From Pseudanabaena frigida (GTDB lineage Bacteria > Cyanobacteriota > Cyanobacteriia > Pseudanabaenales > Pseudanabaenaceae): 64,000 bases of DNA. Under the pieces are notes generated by a model, which worked only from the letters and a program-made list of their open reading frames with translations, ran no database searches and was not told where the DNA came from. Made by a program: the position numbers and the translations under genes. Location of the stretch: assembly GCA_003242085.1 (NCBI GenBank), contig QBML01000003.1, positions 1 to 64,000 of the forward strand, given 5' to 3'. Positions 20,001-28,613 of the stretch are shown piece by piece; the first letter of the stretch is position 1, and the number at the start of each line of letters is the position of its first letter.

Positions 20001-22419
20001 GCAATTAATCGAACAGCATAATATTCGGGCAGGTGCATCTTTATCTATTGCTGCCTTTGAGGCTTGTTTAAGACATTGGAAAGAACATCTTAGAGAATCT
20101 CTGCCACATTTACTAAAAGCCGTCCAACTTGGCACAGAACTTGGTGAATATGAATCGATTAGCTTTTGCGTAACTGCTTACTGTCTCCATCGTTTTTTTG
20201 CAGGCGATGCTTTAGCGTCAGTTATTCAGGACTTTGAAAATTATGAAGTCTTTTTATTATACAAAGTCAAACAACCGCATATCCACGATCAAATTCGACC
20301 TTGGCATCAGTTAGCACTTAATTTTGCAGGGCTTAGCCAAAATACATCATCTCTGATTGGTACAGCCTTTGATGAACTAGAATTTCTGCCGATTCTTTTG
20401 GCTGAAGATAATGGCATCGCTATTTACTTTGCTTATATCGCTAAAGGAATGTCCCACTATTTCTTTGGCGATTATAAAACAGCGATTGCGGCTTTTGATC
20501 AAGCTACACCATTTTCGCGATCGGCGGCAAGTGCGATCGAACTTGCTCAGCACAATTTCTATCAATCCCTAGCTTGTTTGGGCTTATGTAAAAGTCTGCC
20601 TAAATCCGCTCGCCGTCAGTATCTCAAAAGAGTTGCTAAAAACCAGAAAAGAATGCAGCGTTGGGCTAAACACTGTCCGATGAACTTCCAACATAAATAT
20701 GATCTAGTGGAAGCAGAAAGGATCGCTCTAGTCGGACAGCAGGCGATCGCCATGGAATACTACGATCGCGCTATCAAAGGAGCCGCCGAAAACGAATATA
20801 TCCAAGAAGAGGCTTTAGGCAATGAACTCGCAGGACAGTTTTATCTCCGTCAAAATCGAGATAAAATCGCCCACATTTACTTTACTGAAGCTTGCTTATG
20901 CTATGAAAGTTGGGGTGCAACTGCCATAGTAAATCATTTGCAAAAAAACTATCTCCAAAAAAATTATTTGCAAGGTTCAAATCGCAAGTTTACTCCGAAG
21001 ATCAATACTCCAAGAACTTTTACTAGCGATTACTCTAGCCTGATTACCACAACGATTAAAACCACAAATCGCAGCTCGATGGAAATTGACTTAGCTTCAG
21101 TTGTCAAAACCTTCCAAATTCTTTCTGATGAAATCGATCTCGAAAAACTGCTTGCTAAACTGATGAAGCTTTTAATCGAAAATGCAGGCGCTCAGATAGG
21201 GTATTTAATCCTTGAAAATGAAAATGAGCTAAAGATTGAAGCTTTAGGCAATGCAGGCAGCGACGAAGTGGAAGTGCTAGGAGCAAGGTCTATGGAAAAT
21301 GTTGTCCCTATCTCAATGATCAAATTTGTGGCGCGGACTTTAGAGTGTGTTGTACTTAGTAATGCCACCTATGAAGGCAAGTTTAATGGAGATCCTTATA
21401 TCCAATCACATCAGCCGAAATCTGTGTTGTGCATGCCTTTGCTCAATCGGGGTGAACTCGCAGGTATTCTCTATCTGGAAAACGATCTCATCACCAGCGC
21501 TTTTACGACCGATCGCCTCGAAGTCTTGACGCTGCTCTCTAGTCAAGCGGCGATCGCCGTCAACAATGCCCGTTTATATACCAACCTCAAACTTTTTAAT
21601 GAAAATTTAGAGCACCTAGTTAGCGATCGCACTCACGAATTATCACAAGCACTTACCAACCTCAAAGCCGCCCAAACCGAACTGGTCGAATCCGAAAAAA
21701 TGGCAGCCTTGGGCGGATTAGTCGCAGGCATAGCTCACGAAATCAATACACCGATTGGAATTGGGGTGACAGCGGCTTCTTTAATTGCTGATAAAATCCA
21801 AGAGCTAACCGATGCGCTGGAGAATGGAACCCTGAAACGTTCCGATCTTGATAAGATTATGGATACTCTCCAACAAAGCAGCCTGATGATTTTGGCAAAC
21901 CTAAATCGCGCTGCCGAACTGATTCAAAGTTTTAAGCAAGTAGCTGTCGATCAGTCCAGTGAAGAGCGGCGATCGTTTGATATCAGAGCTTATCTCGAAG
22001 AAGTTTTGCTCAATCTGCAACCCAAACTCAAACGTACAAAAATTAATGTTCAAATTCAATGTGACTATAATATTTTCCTTGATAGTTTTCCTGGGTTGAT
22101 TTCGCAAATCACCACAAACTTAGTGATGAATGCCTTGGTTCATGCCTTCGATCCAGATGACAACGGAACAATTCTCTTTGCGATTTCGCAACAACCCCAA
22201 CGGCTGATCTTGGAAGTTAGCGATGATGGCAAAGGTATTGCTCCAGATAATATCGGTAAGATTTTTGACCCATTTTACACAACTAAACGGGGACAAGGGG
22301 GGAGTGGGTTGGGACTACATATCGTATATAATCTTGTAACCCAAAAGTTACAAGGTAGCATTACCTGTGAAAGTCAAGTCGGCGTAGGTACTAAATTTAT
22401 TATTCAAATTCCGCTCTAA
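17029..22419 (+). CDS. Multidomain sensor: Ser/Thr kinase, AAA ATPase, GAF, histidine kinase
   Basis: A 1796-residue signalling protein. Residues 5-270 are a Hanks-type kinase: HKDINPSN catalytic loop (about 127) and DFG (about 148). Residues 300-700 are an AAA/NACHT-like ATPase with Walker A KGFSGIGKS (about 328) and Walker B LVIFLDDLQWAD. A long helical-repeat region spans about 720-1300, a GAF domain about 1355-1520, and a HisKA-HATPase unit ends the protein, with phosphoacceptor His about 1570 (GIAHEINTP) and ATP-binding DDGKGIAP and GSGLGLHI. This design is common in filamentous cyanobacteria (Hik/PknB hybrids). It has no membrane segment, so it senses a cytoplasmic signal. The receiver-GGDEF gene 145 bases downstream is its likely phosphotransfer partner. 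Confidence 0.95.
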   Translation: MIEMSGYKINSLVYQSSLSIVYRGYRIDDFEPIILKVLGTEHPSPEAIARYKLEYEICSRLNHIQGVVKAYSFQKHQRFRCIVFEDFGGESLRILKSSRTFKLTEILAIAAQIAGILSEIHAANVVHKDINPSNIVFNPRTSQVRIIDFGISNILSKENLTIGHPNTLEGTVAYMSPEQTGRMNRTLDYRSDLYSLGVTLYELLCDRLPFESNDPIELVHFHIAKQPTAPSQLNPEIPQPISDIVMKLLAKTAEERYQSALGLKEDLTICQQLLESNGKISDFSLGAHDVSDRFQISQRLYGRELETWLLLAAFECLSLGKAEVMMVKGFSGIGKSVLVHEIYKPITQKHGYFISGKFDQFQRNIPYSAFVSAFRELVTQLLIEGEQELQRWKVELLNALGQNGQIIIDVIPEVEMIVGKQDAVLELLPIEAQNRFNLVFQNFVRVFTKPEHPLVIFLDDLQWADLASLKLLQLLVTSIESQFLYFIGAYRDNEVDAIHPLSLTLNEIAADRISINEITLNPLEQSHIYALLADTLKCHGSSDCERLKPLAELILQKTDGNPFFINEFLKSLYAEGLINFDWEHGIWRWDLQQIQAANFTDNVVELMSGKIQKLSSESQEIIQIAACIGSHFDSQTLAIAADYPYRQVVQTLLPILTEGLISPLTTNYKFAIVDTDSELENELSEGFLIEYKFVHDRVQQAAYALIPEIEKQVIHLKIGRQLLKQVCNQMRAGEENLAIKEEAFQIANHLNMGAGLISDLHERLELAELNLLAGKKAKDSNAYADAQKYLAIGIGLLPDRAWADHYLLALALYESAAESAYLNTNYDECHQLVDRLVHHAKHILDTIKSYKVKISAYSAQKKFHEVPITINSVLIHLGETIPTSPNEIEIGWELIRTEIRTRLLRIKDWSALPLMTDPYKIAAIYIMVTIATAAVNLNPLLVGIITLRVVNLTLQYGVSSDSLIQGSAYGIIRWVAFQDIQGGYQIGVVSLQLIEQHNIRAGASLSIAAFEACLRHWKEHLRESLPHLLKAVQLGTELGEYESISFCVTAYCLHRFFAGDALASVIQDFENYEVFLLYKVKQPHIHDQIRPWHQLALNFAGLSQNTSSLIGTAFDELEFLPILLAEDNGIAIYFAYIAKGMSHYFFGDYKTAIAAFDQATPFSRSAASAIELAQHNFYQSLACLGLCKSLPKSARRQYLKRVAKNQKRMQRWAKHCPMNFQHKYDLVEAERIALVGQQAIAMEYYDRAIKGAAENEYIQEEALGNELAGQFYLRQNRDKIAHIYFTEACLCYESWGATAIVNHLQKNYLQKNYLQGSNRKFTPKINTPRTFTSDYSSLITTTIKTTNRSSMEIDLASVVKTFQILSDEIDLEKLLAKLMKLLIENAGAQIGYLILENENELKIEALGNAGSDEVEVLGARSMENVVPISMIKFVARTLECVVLSNATYEGKFNGDPYIQSHQPKSVLCMPLLNRGELAGILYLENDLITSAFTTDRLEVLTLLSSQAAIAVNNARLYTNLKLFNENLEHLVSDRTHELSQALTNLKAAQTELVESEKMAALGGLVAGIAHEINTPIGIGVTAASLIADKIQELTDALENGTLKRSDLDKIMDTLQQSSLMILANLNRAAELIQSFKQVAVDQSSEERRSFDIRAYLEEVLLNLQPKLKRTKINVQIQCDYNIFLDSFPGLISQITTNLVMNALVHAFDPDDNGTILFAISQQPQRLILEVSDDGKGIAPDNIGKIFDPFYTTKRGQGGSGLGLHIVYNLVTQKLQGSITCESQVGVGTKFIIQIPL

Positions 22420-22449
22420 GTTATAACAATCCCTAATCATTTATTAAGA

Positions 22450-22496
22450 TAGTTTGTCAGAGTGCGCCCCGAAGAGGCGCACTCTGACAAGCTATT
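22450..22496. terminator. Hairpin after the hybrid kinase gene
   Basis: 20-bp stem ATAGTTTGTCAGAGTGCGCC and a complement with one wobble pair. It lies between the kinase gene and the receiver-GGDEF gene, so it may partly uncouple them. Confidence 0.65.
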
Positions 22497-22564
22497 TAGA
22501 ATTACTATAGCAACCTTGAAAAGTTAGCTGTATCCTAAGAATGAGGTCGTAAAAGGTCGTAAAA

Positions 22565-23686
22565 ATGATCGCAATGGTTGATGACATGATGAAATTTGCT
22601 ACTGAAGATGAAATAGATGAAGTTTCACCACAGAATCTTGAATCTTGGAAGATTCTAATTGTCGATGATGAAGTAGAGATTCATAACATCACCCGCCTTG
22701 CCTTAGGAGACTTCATTTTCGACAATAAAAAGTTACAATTCCTCAGTGCTTATTCAGGTGTAGATGCACGCCAGATCATGACCGATCATCCTGATGTGGC
22801 AGTTACGTTGCTCGATGTCATTATGGAATCTGATGATGCAGGTTTGATCACTGCAAAATACATCCGCGAAAGGCTCCAAAATCGCGCAATTCGGATCATT
22901 TTGCGAACAGGACAGCCAGGACAAGTGCCTGAGCGACAAGCGATTATCGATTATGATATCGATGATTACAAGACTAAAACAGAATTCACTTCCCAAAAGC
23001 TATTCACCACGATTATTACGGCTTTGCGATCGTACAAAGCTTATTCCGAGTTAGCATCTATTAATAAGGAGTTGGAAAAACGCGTAGAAGAGCGCACCAT
23101 CAAATTACAGGAAGAAATTGAAAAACGGAAGGAAGCCAATCGAAAACTTGAAGCTTTAGTAAATTTGGATGGTTTGACACAAGTAGCGAACCGTCGTTGT
23201 TTTGATGCTAAATTAAAAGAAGAATGGAACCGACTAGCTAGAGAACAGCGATCGCTGGCGTTAATTCTCTTCGATCTTGATTCATTTAAAAACTACAACG
23301 ACTGTTATGGACATCTGGCGGGAGATGACTGCTTGATCAAAGTGGCACAAGCTGTGCAGAAGACGGTCGATCGGGCAGGTGATTTGGTGGCCCGTTATGG
23401 AGGTGAAGAATTTGTGATATTGCTTCCTAATACTAATTCAGAAGGCGCGATTTTGGTGGCAGTGCGAGTTCAATCTGCGATCGCGGTACTAAGGATTCCT
23501 CATGAACAATCTGGGGGAAAGCCAATTGTCACGATCAGCATAGGAATCACAGCCCTTGTGCCGACAATGGAAGTTCAGCCAGAGACATTAGTTGCTCAAG
23601 CCGATCAAGCGCTATACAAAGCTAAACAACAGGGACGCGATCGCTACTTTACTTACAGCACTTTGTACTCAAATCTTAATCAATAA
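22565..23686 (+). CDS. Response regulator with GGDEF domain (diguanylate cyclase)
   Basis: A 373-residue protein. Residues 28-165 form a receiver domain with acidic pocket VDDE (about 36-39), phosphoacceptor Asp84 (TLLDVIM) and the conserved Lys in DYKTK. A coiled coil (about 165-205) links it to a GGDEF domain with intact active site ARYGGEEF (about 276-283) and an allosteric inhibitory RxxD site (RAGD) five residues before it. Both suggest active, product-inhibited synthesis of cyclic di-GMP. The receiver carries the insertion typical of the RR family paired with large GAF/PAS kinases, so the upstream histidine kinase is the natural partner. It is convergent with galT, with only five bases between stop codons. 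Confidence 0.95.
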   Translation: MIAMVDDMMKFATEDEIDEVSPQNLESWKILIVDDEVEIHNITRLALGDFIFDNKKLQFLSAYSGVDARQIMTDHPDVAVTLLDVIMESDDAGLITAKYIRERLQNRAIRIILRTGQPGQVPERQAIIDYDIDDYKTKTEFTSQKLFTTIITALRSYKAYSELASINKELEKRVEERTIKLQEEIEKRKEANRKLEALVNLDGLTQVANRRCFDAKLKEEWNRLAREQRSLALILFDLDSFKNYNDCYGHLAGDDCLIKVAQAVQKTVDRAGDLVARYGGEEFVILLPNTNSEGAILVAVRVQSAIAVLRIPHEQSGGKPIVTISIGITALVPTMEVQPETLVAQADQALYKAKQQGRDRYFTYSTLYSNLNQ

Positions 23687-23691
23687 AAATT

Positions 23692-24693
23692 TTATTGTGT
23701 TTCGATCTCTCGTAAAAACCTAGCGCTATCTTCAGGCATTGCCGTATTAATATACATACCGCTACCTAGCTCAAATCCTGCGGTCTTAGAAACACGAGGC
23801 ACGATCGCTAAATACCAATGGAAGTAATCAGATTGCTGCTCATCGGTTGGGATTGAGCGAATTGTGTAATTGTATGCAGGGTTATTTAACCCATAAAAAA
23901 GCTTTGTGAGAACTGTTTTCAGCGTATAGGCAAGATCGACTAACTCCGAGTCATTAATCTCACTAAAGCTGGAACTATGACGACGCGGAAAAACCCACAT
24001 GTGAAAAGGCGAAAGAGCAGCATAGGGAATAAATGTTACAAAGTGTTCTGTTTATAAAACAATTCTTTCTTTAGCATTTAACTCATCTCTGAGGGTACAG
24101 CAAAACAAACATTCCCCCATATCATCAAAATAACTAGTTGCCTCCGTCAGACGATAGCGAATTTGTGAGGGAACTACAGGCGTTGCGGTAATTTGCGAAT
24201 GTGGATGCTCTAGCGATGTCCCTGCATCTTCTCCATGATTTTTAAAGATGATAATGCTCTCAATCCGTTTATCTTGGCGAATTACGTTGTAGCGTTGACG
24301 ATAGGATTTGAGAATATTAATTACATCACTAAGCTCCATTAGGGCGATCGTGGCATTATGATCGGGATGTTCGATGAGGACTTCGTGATAGCCTACGCCC
24401 GCGATCGAGCGATGAATTCCTTCACTATGACGAATGCGATCGCCAATTGGTGAGAGGGCAGGATATTTATTGGGAATAATCCTCACTCGCCAACCATCCT
24501 CGTCCTCAATCCGTAAATATTCTGGTTCAGATAAGTTTTCATTGCCCCTACAGAAAGGACAGCTATGTTTATACATCGGTAATTCTGGAGGGATATCACC
24601 GAGAGATCGGGCAAATTCATGGGGGCGCTTGGCTCTCTCAGTCGCAAAAATCACCCAATCCTTAGTAATCACGTTTTGGCGCAAATGTGACAT
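23692..24693 (-). pseudogene. galT: Galactose-1-phosphate uridylyltransferase, interrupted by one in-frame stop
   Basis: GalT swaps UMP between UDP-glucose and galactose 1-phosphate in the Leloir pathway. Read through, the frame gives a normal-length protein of 333 residues. Zinc-type cysteines (CPFC, 45 and 48), the catalytic LEHPHSQ with nucleophile His165, and the C-terminal FHWYLAIVPR are all present. After residue 213 (KERIVL) a TAA at 24,052-24,054 breaks the frame, which then continues without any indel through TEHFVTFIPYAALSPFH into MWVFPRRH. A single base change (for example GAA to TAA) explains it. Without the last third, which carries a metal- and substrate-binding His, the product should be inactive. 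A sequencing error or readthrough are alternatives. Confidence 0.9.
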
Positions 24694-24775
24694 AGCATCT
24701 CACTCAAATGATCTGGATAGGCATTACAAGCCCAGTCCATCCTAAACTTACAGCAGTTTTTGATCGAAAGAACCA

Positions 24776-24826
24776 CAATAAATTTTTTAAAAGCGTTGCA
24801 AAGCAACGCTTTTAAAAAATTTATTG
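24776..24826. repeat. Perfect 24-bp palindrome with GCGTTGC core
   Basis: Stem CAATAAATTTTTTAAAAGCG + TTGC with an AAA loop. The core AAAGCGTTGC..GCAACGCTTT is that of family B repeats (27,810; 56,864; 61,090), but the arms differ. Confidence 0.8.
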
Positions 24827-24837
24827 ATTATAACTTG

Positions 24838-24868
24838 AGCATAAAGCACTGTAATAGCGCTTTATGCT
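24838..24868 (-). terminator. Hairpin downstream of the MASE1-GGDEF gene
   Basis: Stem AGCATAAAGC / GCTTTATGCT, just beyond the stop codon at 24,877 on the minus strand. Confidence 0.55.
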
Positions 24869-24876
24869 GTAAAAAA

Positions 24877-26787
24877 CTATGCAGAAAAAATCACTGTCTG
24901 ATTGCGCCCTTGTTGCTTAGCGCGATAAAGCGCCATATCTGCTTGCTTAATCAGTACTGATTGATTTTGTGTGAAGTTTGGTAACAGACTGGTAACACCT
25001 AAACTAATCGTAACTATATCGGTGATATCAGAATTTTGGTGAGGAATATGCAAATCGAGAATAGCCTCGCGAATCTGCTCTGCGACCGTAAAGGCTCCAT
25101 CTAAATCAGTATTTGGCAAAATTACGGCAAATTCTTCACCACCATAACGAGCGACCAGATCGGCTGGACGAAATAGAACTTGTTTTGCAGTTTGGGCGAT
25201 CGCGGTTAAACAATCATCTCCTAACTGATGTCCATAGCAATCGTTATATCGTTTGAAATAATCAATATCAAACAGTAATAAAGACAAAGGCTGTTGCTCG
25301 CGACAGAGTCTTTCCCATTCCAGTTCAAGACGTTGATCGAAGCATCGACGATTGGCGACTTGTGTCAATCCATCAATATTGACCAGTTTTTCTAGTTCTA
25401 AATTTGCCTTTCTGAGAATGGACTCTGCGCGTTTCAAGTCAGCTTCAGCTTTTTTGCGATCGCTAATATCAACTACTACAAAACCTACGCAAAATGGCAC
25501 ATCATTAATGTCAAAAATAGGAAAGAATGAGGCTAACCATGTCTGCTCTTCTCCAGTTTTGCTAAGCCTATTGCTACTGTTCTCTCTATTTAATAAAGGC
25601 TTTCCTGTCTCCAGAACCTCATAAAAATAACCTTCTAAATGAGGACTTAAATCAGGTAATATTTCTCGAAGAGTTCTACCTAAATGATCCTCAATTGGTT
25701 TGCCATTAATTTCTGAGAGTACTTGATTAACTCGAACATAGCGCAGGTTACGATCGACAATCCCCATACCAATCGGTGCAGAAGAGAAGAATCCATCGAT
25801 CTGAGATTGACTTAACTGCAGTTCCACAGTCCTTTCAATCACTTTAGCTTCTAGATTTTCCATTGCTTGTTTGAGGGACAGTTGCGCCTCTGTGCGCTCA
25901 TCAATTACAGCGGAAAGGATCAATGAGGTTAAAGACATCACTGCCATAAAAGATTGCAATAATAGCAAGGATTCATTTGGTGAATCTTCGATATAAAGAC
26001 CATGTCCCCTAGCTGTCGAAAAAATTGCTATTAGAGAAACTACGCTCACGAACAAGCTAGAAAAGAAACTGCCGTAGCGAAAAACTATCCAAATCAGAAT
26101 CGGGAGAAACAAATAAGCTAGTGGATATCCATTCACAAAAGCAATCCAACTAACAAGTAGTAATGAGAGCATTACTACTGCTATTTCCCATAAATTACGC
26201 TGAAGATGTTGCTGGGAGGGATTTCGCCATAGCAATATGGGTGGAGTAAAAATTAAATGTGGAAGAGCACTGCCTAGCCACCATGTCAGCCAACTAACAC
26301 CAAAACCATTCCATGAAATTACGGCTGTCACGCATAAGCTAGTAATCCCCAATGTAGCCGACACAGTTGGCGCAAAAATTGCCGCAGCAATATATAAAAC
26401 AACGGTATTTACATGACTGAAAATATTCCTGTGGCGTGCAAATTTTTTAATTAAGCAAGCTGCAATTAAAGGCTGAAGAACATTACCACAAGCACAGGCA
26501 ATTAGAATTAATAGTAAATTGAGAACTGATAATTGAGGAGTTACCTTTAATAAACCGAGAGTAAGTGCAAAAGTAGATCCACAAGCAATTCCTAAGATCG
26601 GACGATTGCCTAATAAATAGACTAGAGCTAATGTCATACCCGAAGGAAACCACACTGAGGCGACCGAGGCAGGTAAGGTAGCAAACTCATGGCTTAGCCT
26701 TACCCCAAAAGCATAGGCAATAGCTACTAGCAGATTAAGAATAATAAACTTAACAATTCCCCTCTGCAATAACCAATTGCCCTTCAT
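24877..26787 (-). CDS. Membrane diguanylate cyclase: MASE1-PAS-GGDEF
   Basis: A 636-residue membrane sensor. Residues 10-295 hold eight or more membrane segments of the MASE1 type (SVASVWFPSGMTLALVYLLG). A coiled coil leads to a PAS domain (about 330-440) and a GGDEF domain with ARYGGEEF (about 546-553) preceded by the RPAD inhibitory site. The enzyme should make cyclic di-GMP in response to an envelope or PAS ligand signal. With the receiver-GGDEF protein 1.2 kb away it makes this a cyclic di-GMP neighbourhood; the GGDEF domains of the two share long stretches (YNDCYGH, LVARYGGEEF, LYRAKQQGR/LYKAKQQGR), consistent with recent common origin. Confidence 0.94.
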   Translation of the reverse strand: MKGNWLLQRGIVKFIILNLLVAIAYAFGVRLSHEFATLPASVASVWFPSGMTLALVYLLGNRPILGIACGSTFALTLGLLKVTPQLSVLNLLLILIACACGNVLQPLIAACLIKKFARHRNIFSHVNTVVLYIAAAIFAPTVSATLGITSLCVTAVISWNGFGVSWLTWWLGSALPHLIFTPPILLWRNPSQQHLQRNLWEIAVVMLSLLLVSWIAFVNGYPLAYLFLPILIWIVFRYGSFFSSLFVSVVSLIAIFSTARGHGLYIEDSPNESLLLLQSFMAVMSLTSLILSAVIDERTEAQLSLKQAMENLEAKVIERTVELQLSQSQIDGFFSSAPIGMGIVDRNLRYVRVNQVLSEINGKPIEDHLGRTLREILPDLSPHLEGYFYEVLETGKPLLNRENSSNRLSKTGEEQTWLASFFPIFDINDVPFCVGFVVVDISDRKKAEADLKRAESILRKANLELEKLVNIDGLTQVANRRCFDQRLELEWERLCREQQPLSLLLFDIDYFKRYNDCYGHQLGDDCLTAIAQTAKQVLFRPADLVARYGGEEFAVILPNTDLDGAFTVAEQIREAILDLHIPHQNSDITDIVTISLGVTSLLPNFTQNQSVLIKQADMALYRAKQQGRNQTVIFSA

Positions 26788-26827
26788 TTAATACACTACA
26801 AATAATCAGGTTTTTTTTATTTTACAG

Positions 26828-27682
26828 CTACATAACTTCTTTCAGCATCCAAAATCCTGCAAAATGCTCGATATCTGGGCTAGTTTGGACTGCTAAGAAA
26901 TGAAATCCTTGAGCATTTTGTTTGGCTTTCTCAAAAGCTGCTCCTTGCGCGATCGCCTCTTTATCTTTCGGAGCTTGCAGATTCGCTAATACCCATCGGG
27001 CGTCGGCACTTGCTTCGAGCTGCATTTGGCAGCGATCGCCCAGCAAATTGCGCTCAAACTTAAGAAATACAGGATCGACTCCCGACATCCATGCGGCTAG
27101 AGCGGTCGCCCTCGCTGAAATAATCACGATCCCCGATATTATCGTTTCAGGATCGAGGTTGCCGATATCTAGCAGTTCGCTAAAGTCCATTGACCATTCA
27201 TTAGCATTCACAAAATCTCCCGCTTTTAGAGATACGGCAATCCATCGCTCGCCCATTAAAGCATCGGGAATTGGTTTAGGATCTTGTGCTGCTAAAACCT
27301 TGAGGGGAAGTGGATTGGGATCGACGGCTTGAAATCCATCGCGATTTGGATAAATTATCGCCATCCTTTCTGCCAACCACGCCGACATTGTAAATACTCG
27401 CCGCGATGCCTGAGCTTTAATCCCTGCAAGAGTACAACCCCGAATAATAATATTGGCCATGCTCGGACGGAAGAAACGGATCTTGATTGGAGTTTCCCCA
27501 GTTGTCGCCACACAGTCCACGAGTTGTTTGGCTAACCATTCAGAGTTAACTTCATTGGAGGGACATTCGCGTACCCATTCAAATTGGCGATCGCGATCGC
27601 AGATCAGTAATTCCCAAACTTTTTTATTATTGGCATCCAGTAAGGGACGGGAATAAAAATCTAACTCCCAAATTTTCGACAT
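26828..27682 (-). CDS. Tab2/Atab2-family RNA-binding protein
   Basis: The 284-residue product begins MSKIWELDFYSRPLLD, the conserved opening of Tab2/Atab2 proteins, and contains KIRFFRPSM, a feature of the family. In plants and algae Tab2/Atab2 is needed for translation of photosystem I psaB mRNA (and psbB-related mRNAs in Arabidopsis); cyanobacterial members are conserved and probably act on photosystem synthesis too. It is cytoplasmic, with no signal peptide or membrane segment. It stands in a run of minus-strand photosynthesis genes (plastocyanin, PsbV upstream), separated from them by repeat DNA. Confidence 0.9.
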   Translation of the reverse strand: MSKIWELDFYSRPLLDANNKKVWELLICDRDRQFEWVRECPSNEVNSEWLAKQLVDCVATTGETPIKIRFFRPSMANIIIRGCTLAGIKAQASRRVFTMSAWLAERMAIIYPNRDGFQAVDPNPLPLKVLAAQDPKPIPDALMGERWIAVSLKAGDFVNANEWSMDFSELLDIGNLDPETIISGIVIISARATALAAWMSGVDPVFLKFERNLLGDRCQMQLEASADARWVLANLQAPKDKEAIAQGAAFEKAKQNAQGFHFLAVQTSPDIEHFAGFWMLKEVM

Positions 27683-27781
27683 AAATTAATTTTTAACTTG
27701 ATTTTTAACTTAGCTATTTTCATGTTATCGCGATCAACACCCAGAAAGTAATCGCTGGCTTTGACTTCGTTCAGTTAACGT

Positions 27782-27890
27782 TACAGCGCTTTGCGTTCAA
27801 ACCCAAACCAAGAAACATTTTGAAAGCGTTGCTTTGCAACGCTTTCAAAATGTTTCTTATGGTTCGTTTGATTGGTAATTGCTATAGCAA
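27782..27890. repeat. Family B palindromic repeat, full copy
   Basis: Starts ACAGCGCTTTGCG(T)TCAAAC, then CCAAACCAAGAAACATTTTG, a perfect 23-bp hairpin (27,810-27,858, TTT loop), and ends GGTTCGTTTG..GGTAATTGCTATA. The ends are imperfect inverted repeats. Other copies: 56,840, 61,078 and a partial one at 44,367. Confidence 0.8.
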
Positions 27891-27998
27891 TGAAGTTTTA
27901 CTTAGAACATAAAACCCAAATAAATAGAGGCGGCGCTTTGTTCGCCTCTATTTATTTGGGTTTTGATTTGTCCTAGCTATCTCTTGCATTGCTACATG
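27889..27998. repeat. Family A element, full copy with terminal inverted repeats
   Basis: Left end CTATAGCAATGAAG, right end CTTGCATTGCTA, with a 22-bp central hairpin at 27,911-27,964 whose arms read AAAACCCAAATAAATAGAGG. It directly abuts the family B copy, so the 400-base space between tab2-like and petE genes is almost entirely repeat DNA. Confidence 0.8.
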
Positions 27999-28034
27999 AG
28001 TTGAGATTTCTGGCTGAGCGGATCCGAAGCCATA

Positions 28035-28069
28035 AAAAAGAGTTGCAAACATTGTTTGCAACTCTTTTT
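28035..28069 (-). terminator. Intrinsic terminator of petE
   Basis: Perfect stem AAAAAGAGTTGCAAAC / GTTTGCAACTCTTTTT with an ATT loop and a U run on the minus strand, 19 bases past the petE stop codon. Confidence 0.9.
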
Positions 28070-28087
28070 GTGAAATAAGCTTCAATA

Positions 28088-28465
28088 CTAGCTAGCTACA
28101 ACAACTTTACCAATCATGCCAGCACCTCTGTGAGGTGAGCAATAGTAAGAGAACTCACCAGCTTCATTAAAAGTAGACTCTAGTTCAGCCTTAGGCTTTT
28201 GAGCCAACTTCTTATGGGAGAGTTCATCATGACCATCAAACACAATGTTGTGAGGGAAAGCCTTGTTGTTAACCCACTTGACAGTATCACCTACTTTAAT
28301 TGTCACCACTTTAGGCTCGAATACTAGCTGACCACCATCAGAACCCATCTTCACGGTGACGGTATCCGCTGCAGCAGGGGAAGCGGTCATGAACAGGCTA
28401 CCAACAACAAACAAAAGGCTAGCGATCGCTAGACCAAGCTTTTTCGCAAAAGAAGAAATATTCAT
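28088..28465 (-). CDS. petE: Plastocyanin
   Basis: Plastocyanin carries electrons from cytochrome b6f to photosystem I in the thylakoid lumen. The precursor has 125 residues with a clear signal peptide cut after ASPAAA (about residue 33). The mature part shows all four copper ligands: His72 (FPHNIVF), Cys109, His112 and Met117 in YYCSPHRGAGMIG. Length and motifs are fully standard. It lies downstream of psbV on the same strand with 148 bases between, long enough for its own promoter. The upstream space contains tandem GACTCG units (28,493-28,517) of unknown meaning. A strong terminator follows. Confidence 0.98.
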   Translation of the reverse strand: MNISSFAKKLGLAIASLLFVVGSLFMTASPAAADTVTVKMGSDGGQLVFEPKVVTIKVGDTVKWVNNKAFPHNIVFDGHDELSHKKLAQKPKAELESTFNEAGEFSYYCSPHRGAGMIGKVVVAS

Positions 28466-28613
28466 AATTAACTACCGACTAAAAATTCAACTTGACTCGC
28501 ACTAATTCGACTCGACTCGAACTAAAGCAACTAAAACACGTAGAGAAAAGCTATGGGACTTAGCTTCTTTAAAACTAAAATGCGACGTATGACTAGTACG
28601 CTACATTCTTCGT

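Noticed and set aside
26922-27332. 136-codon plus-strand frame over the tab2-like gene
   Set aside because: Antisense shadow; the tab2-like frame has clear family motifs.
27782-27998. Possible structured small RNA between the tab2-like gene and petE
   Set aside because: The fold is fully explained by two repeat families that occur elsewhere in the window.
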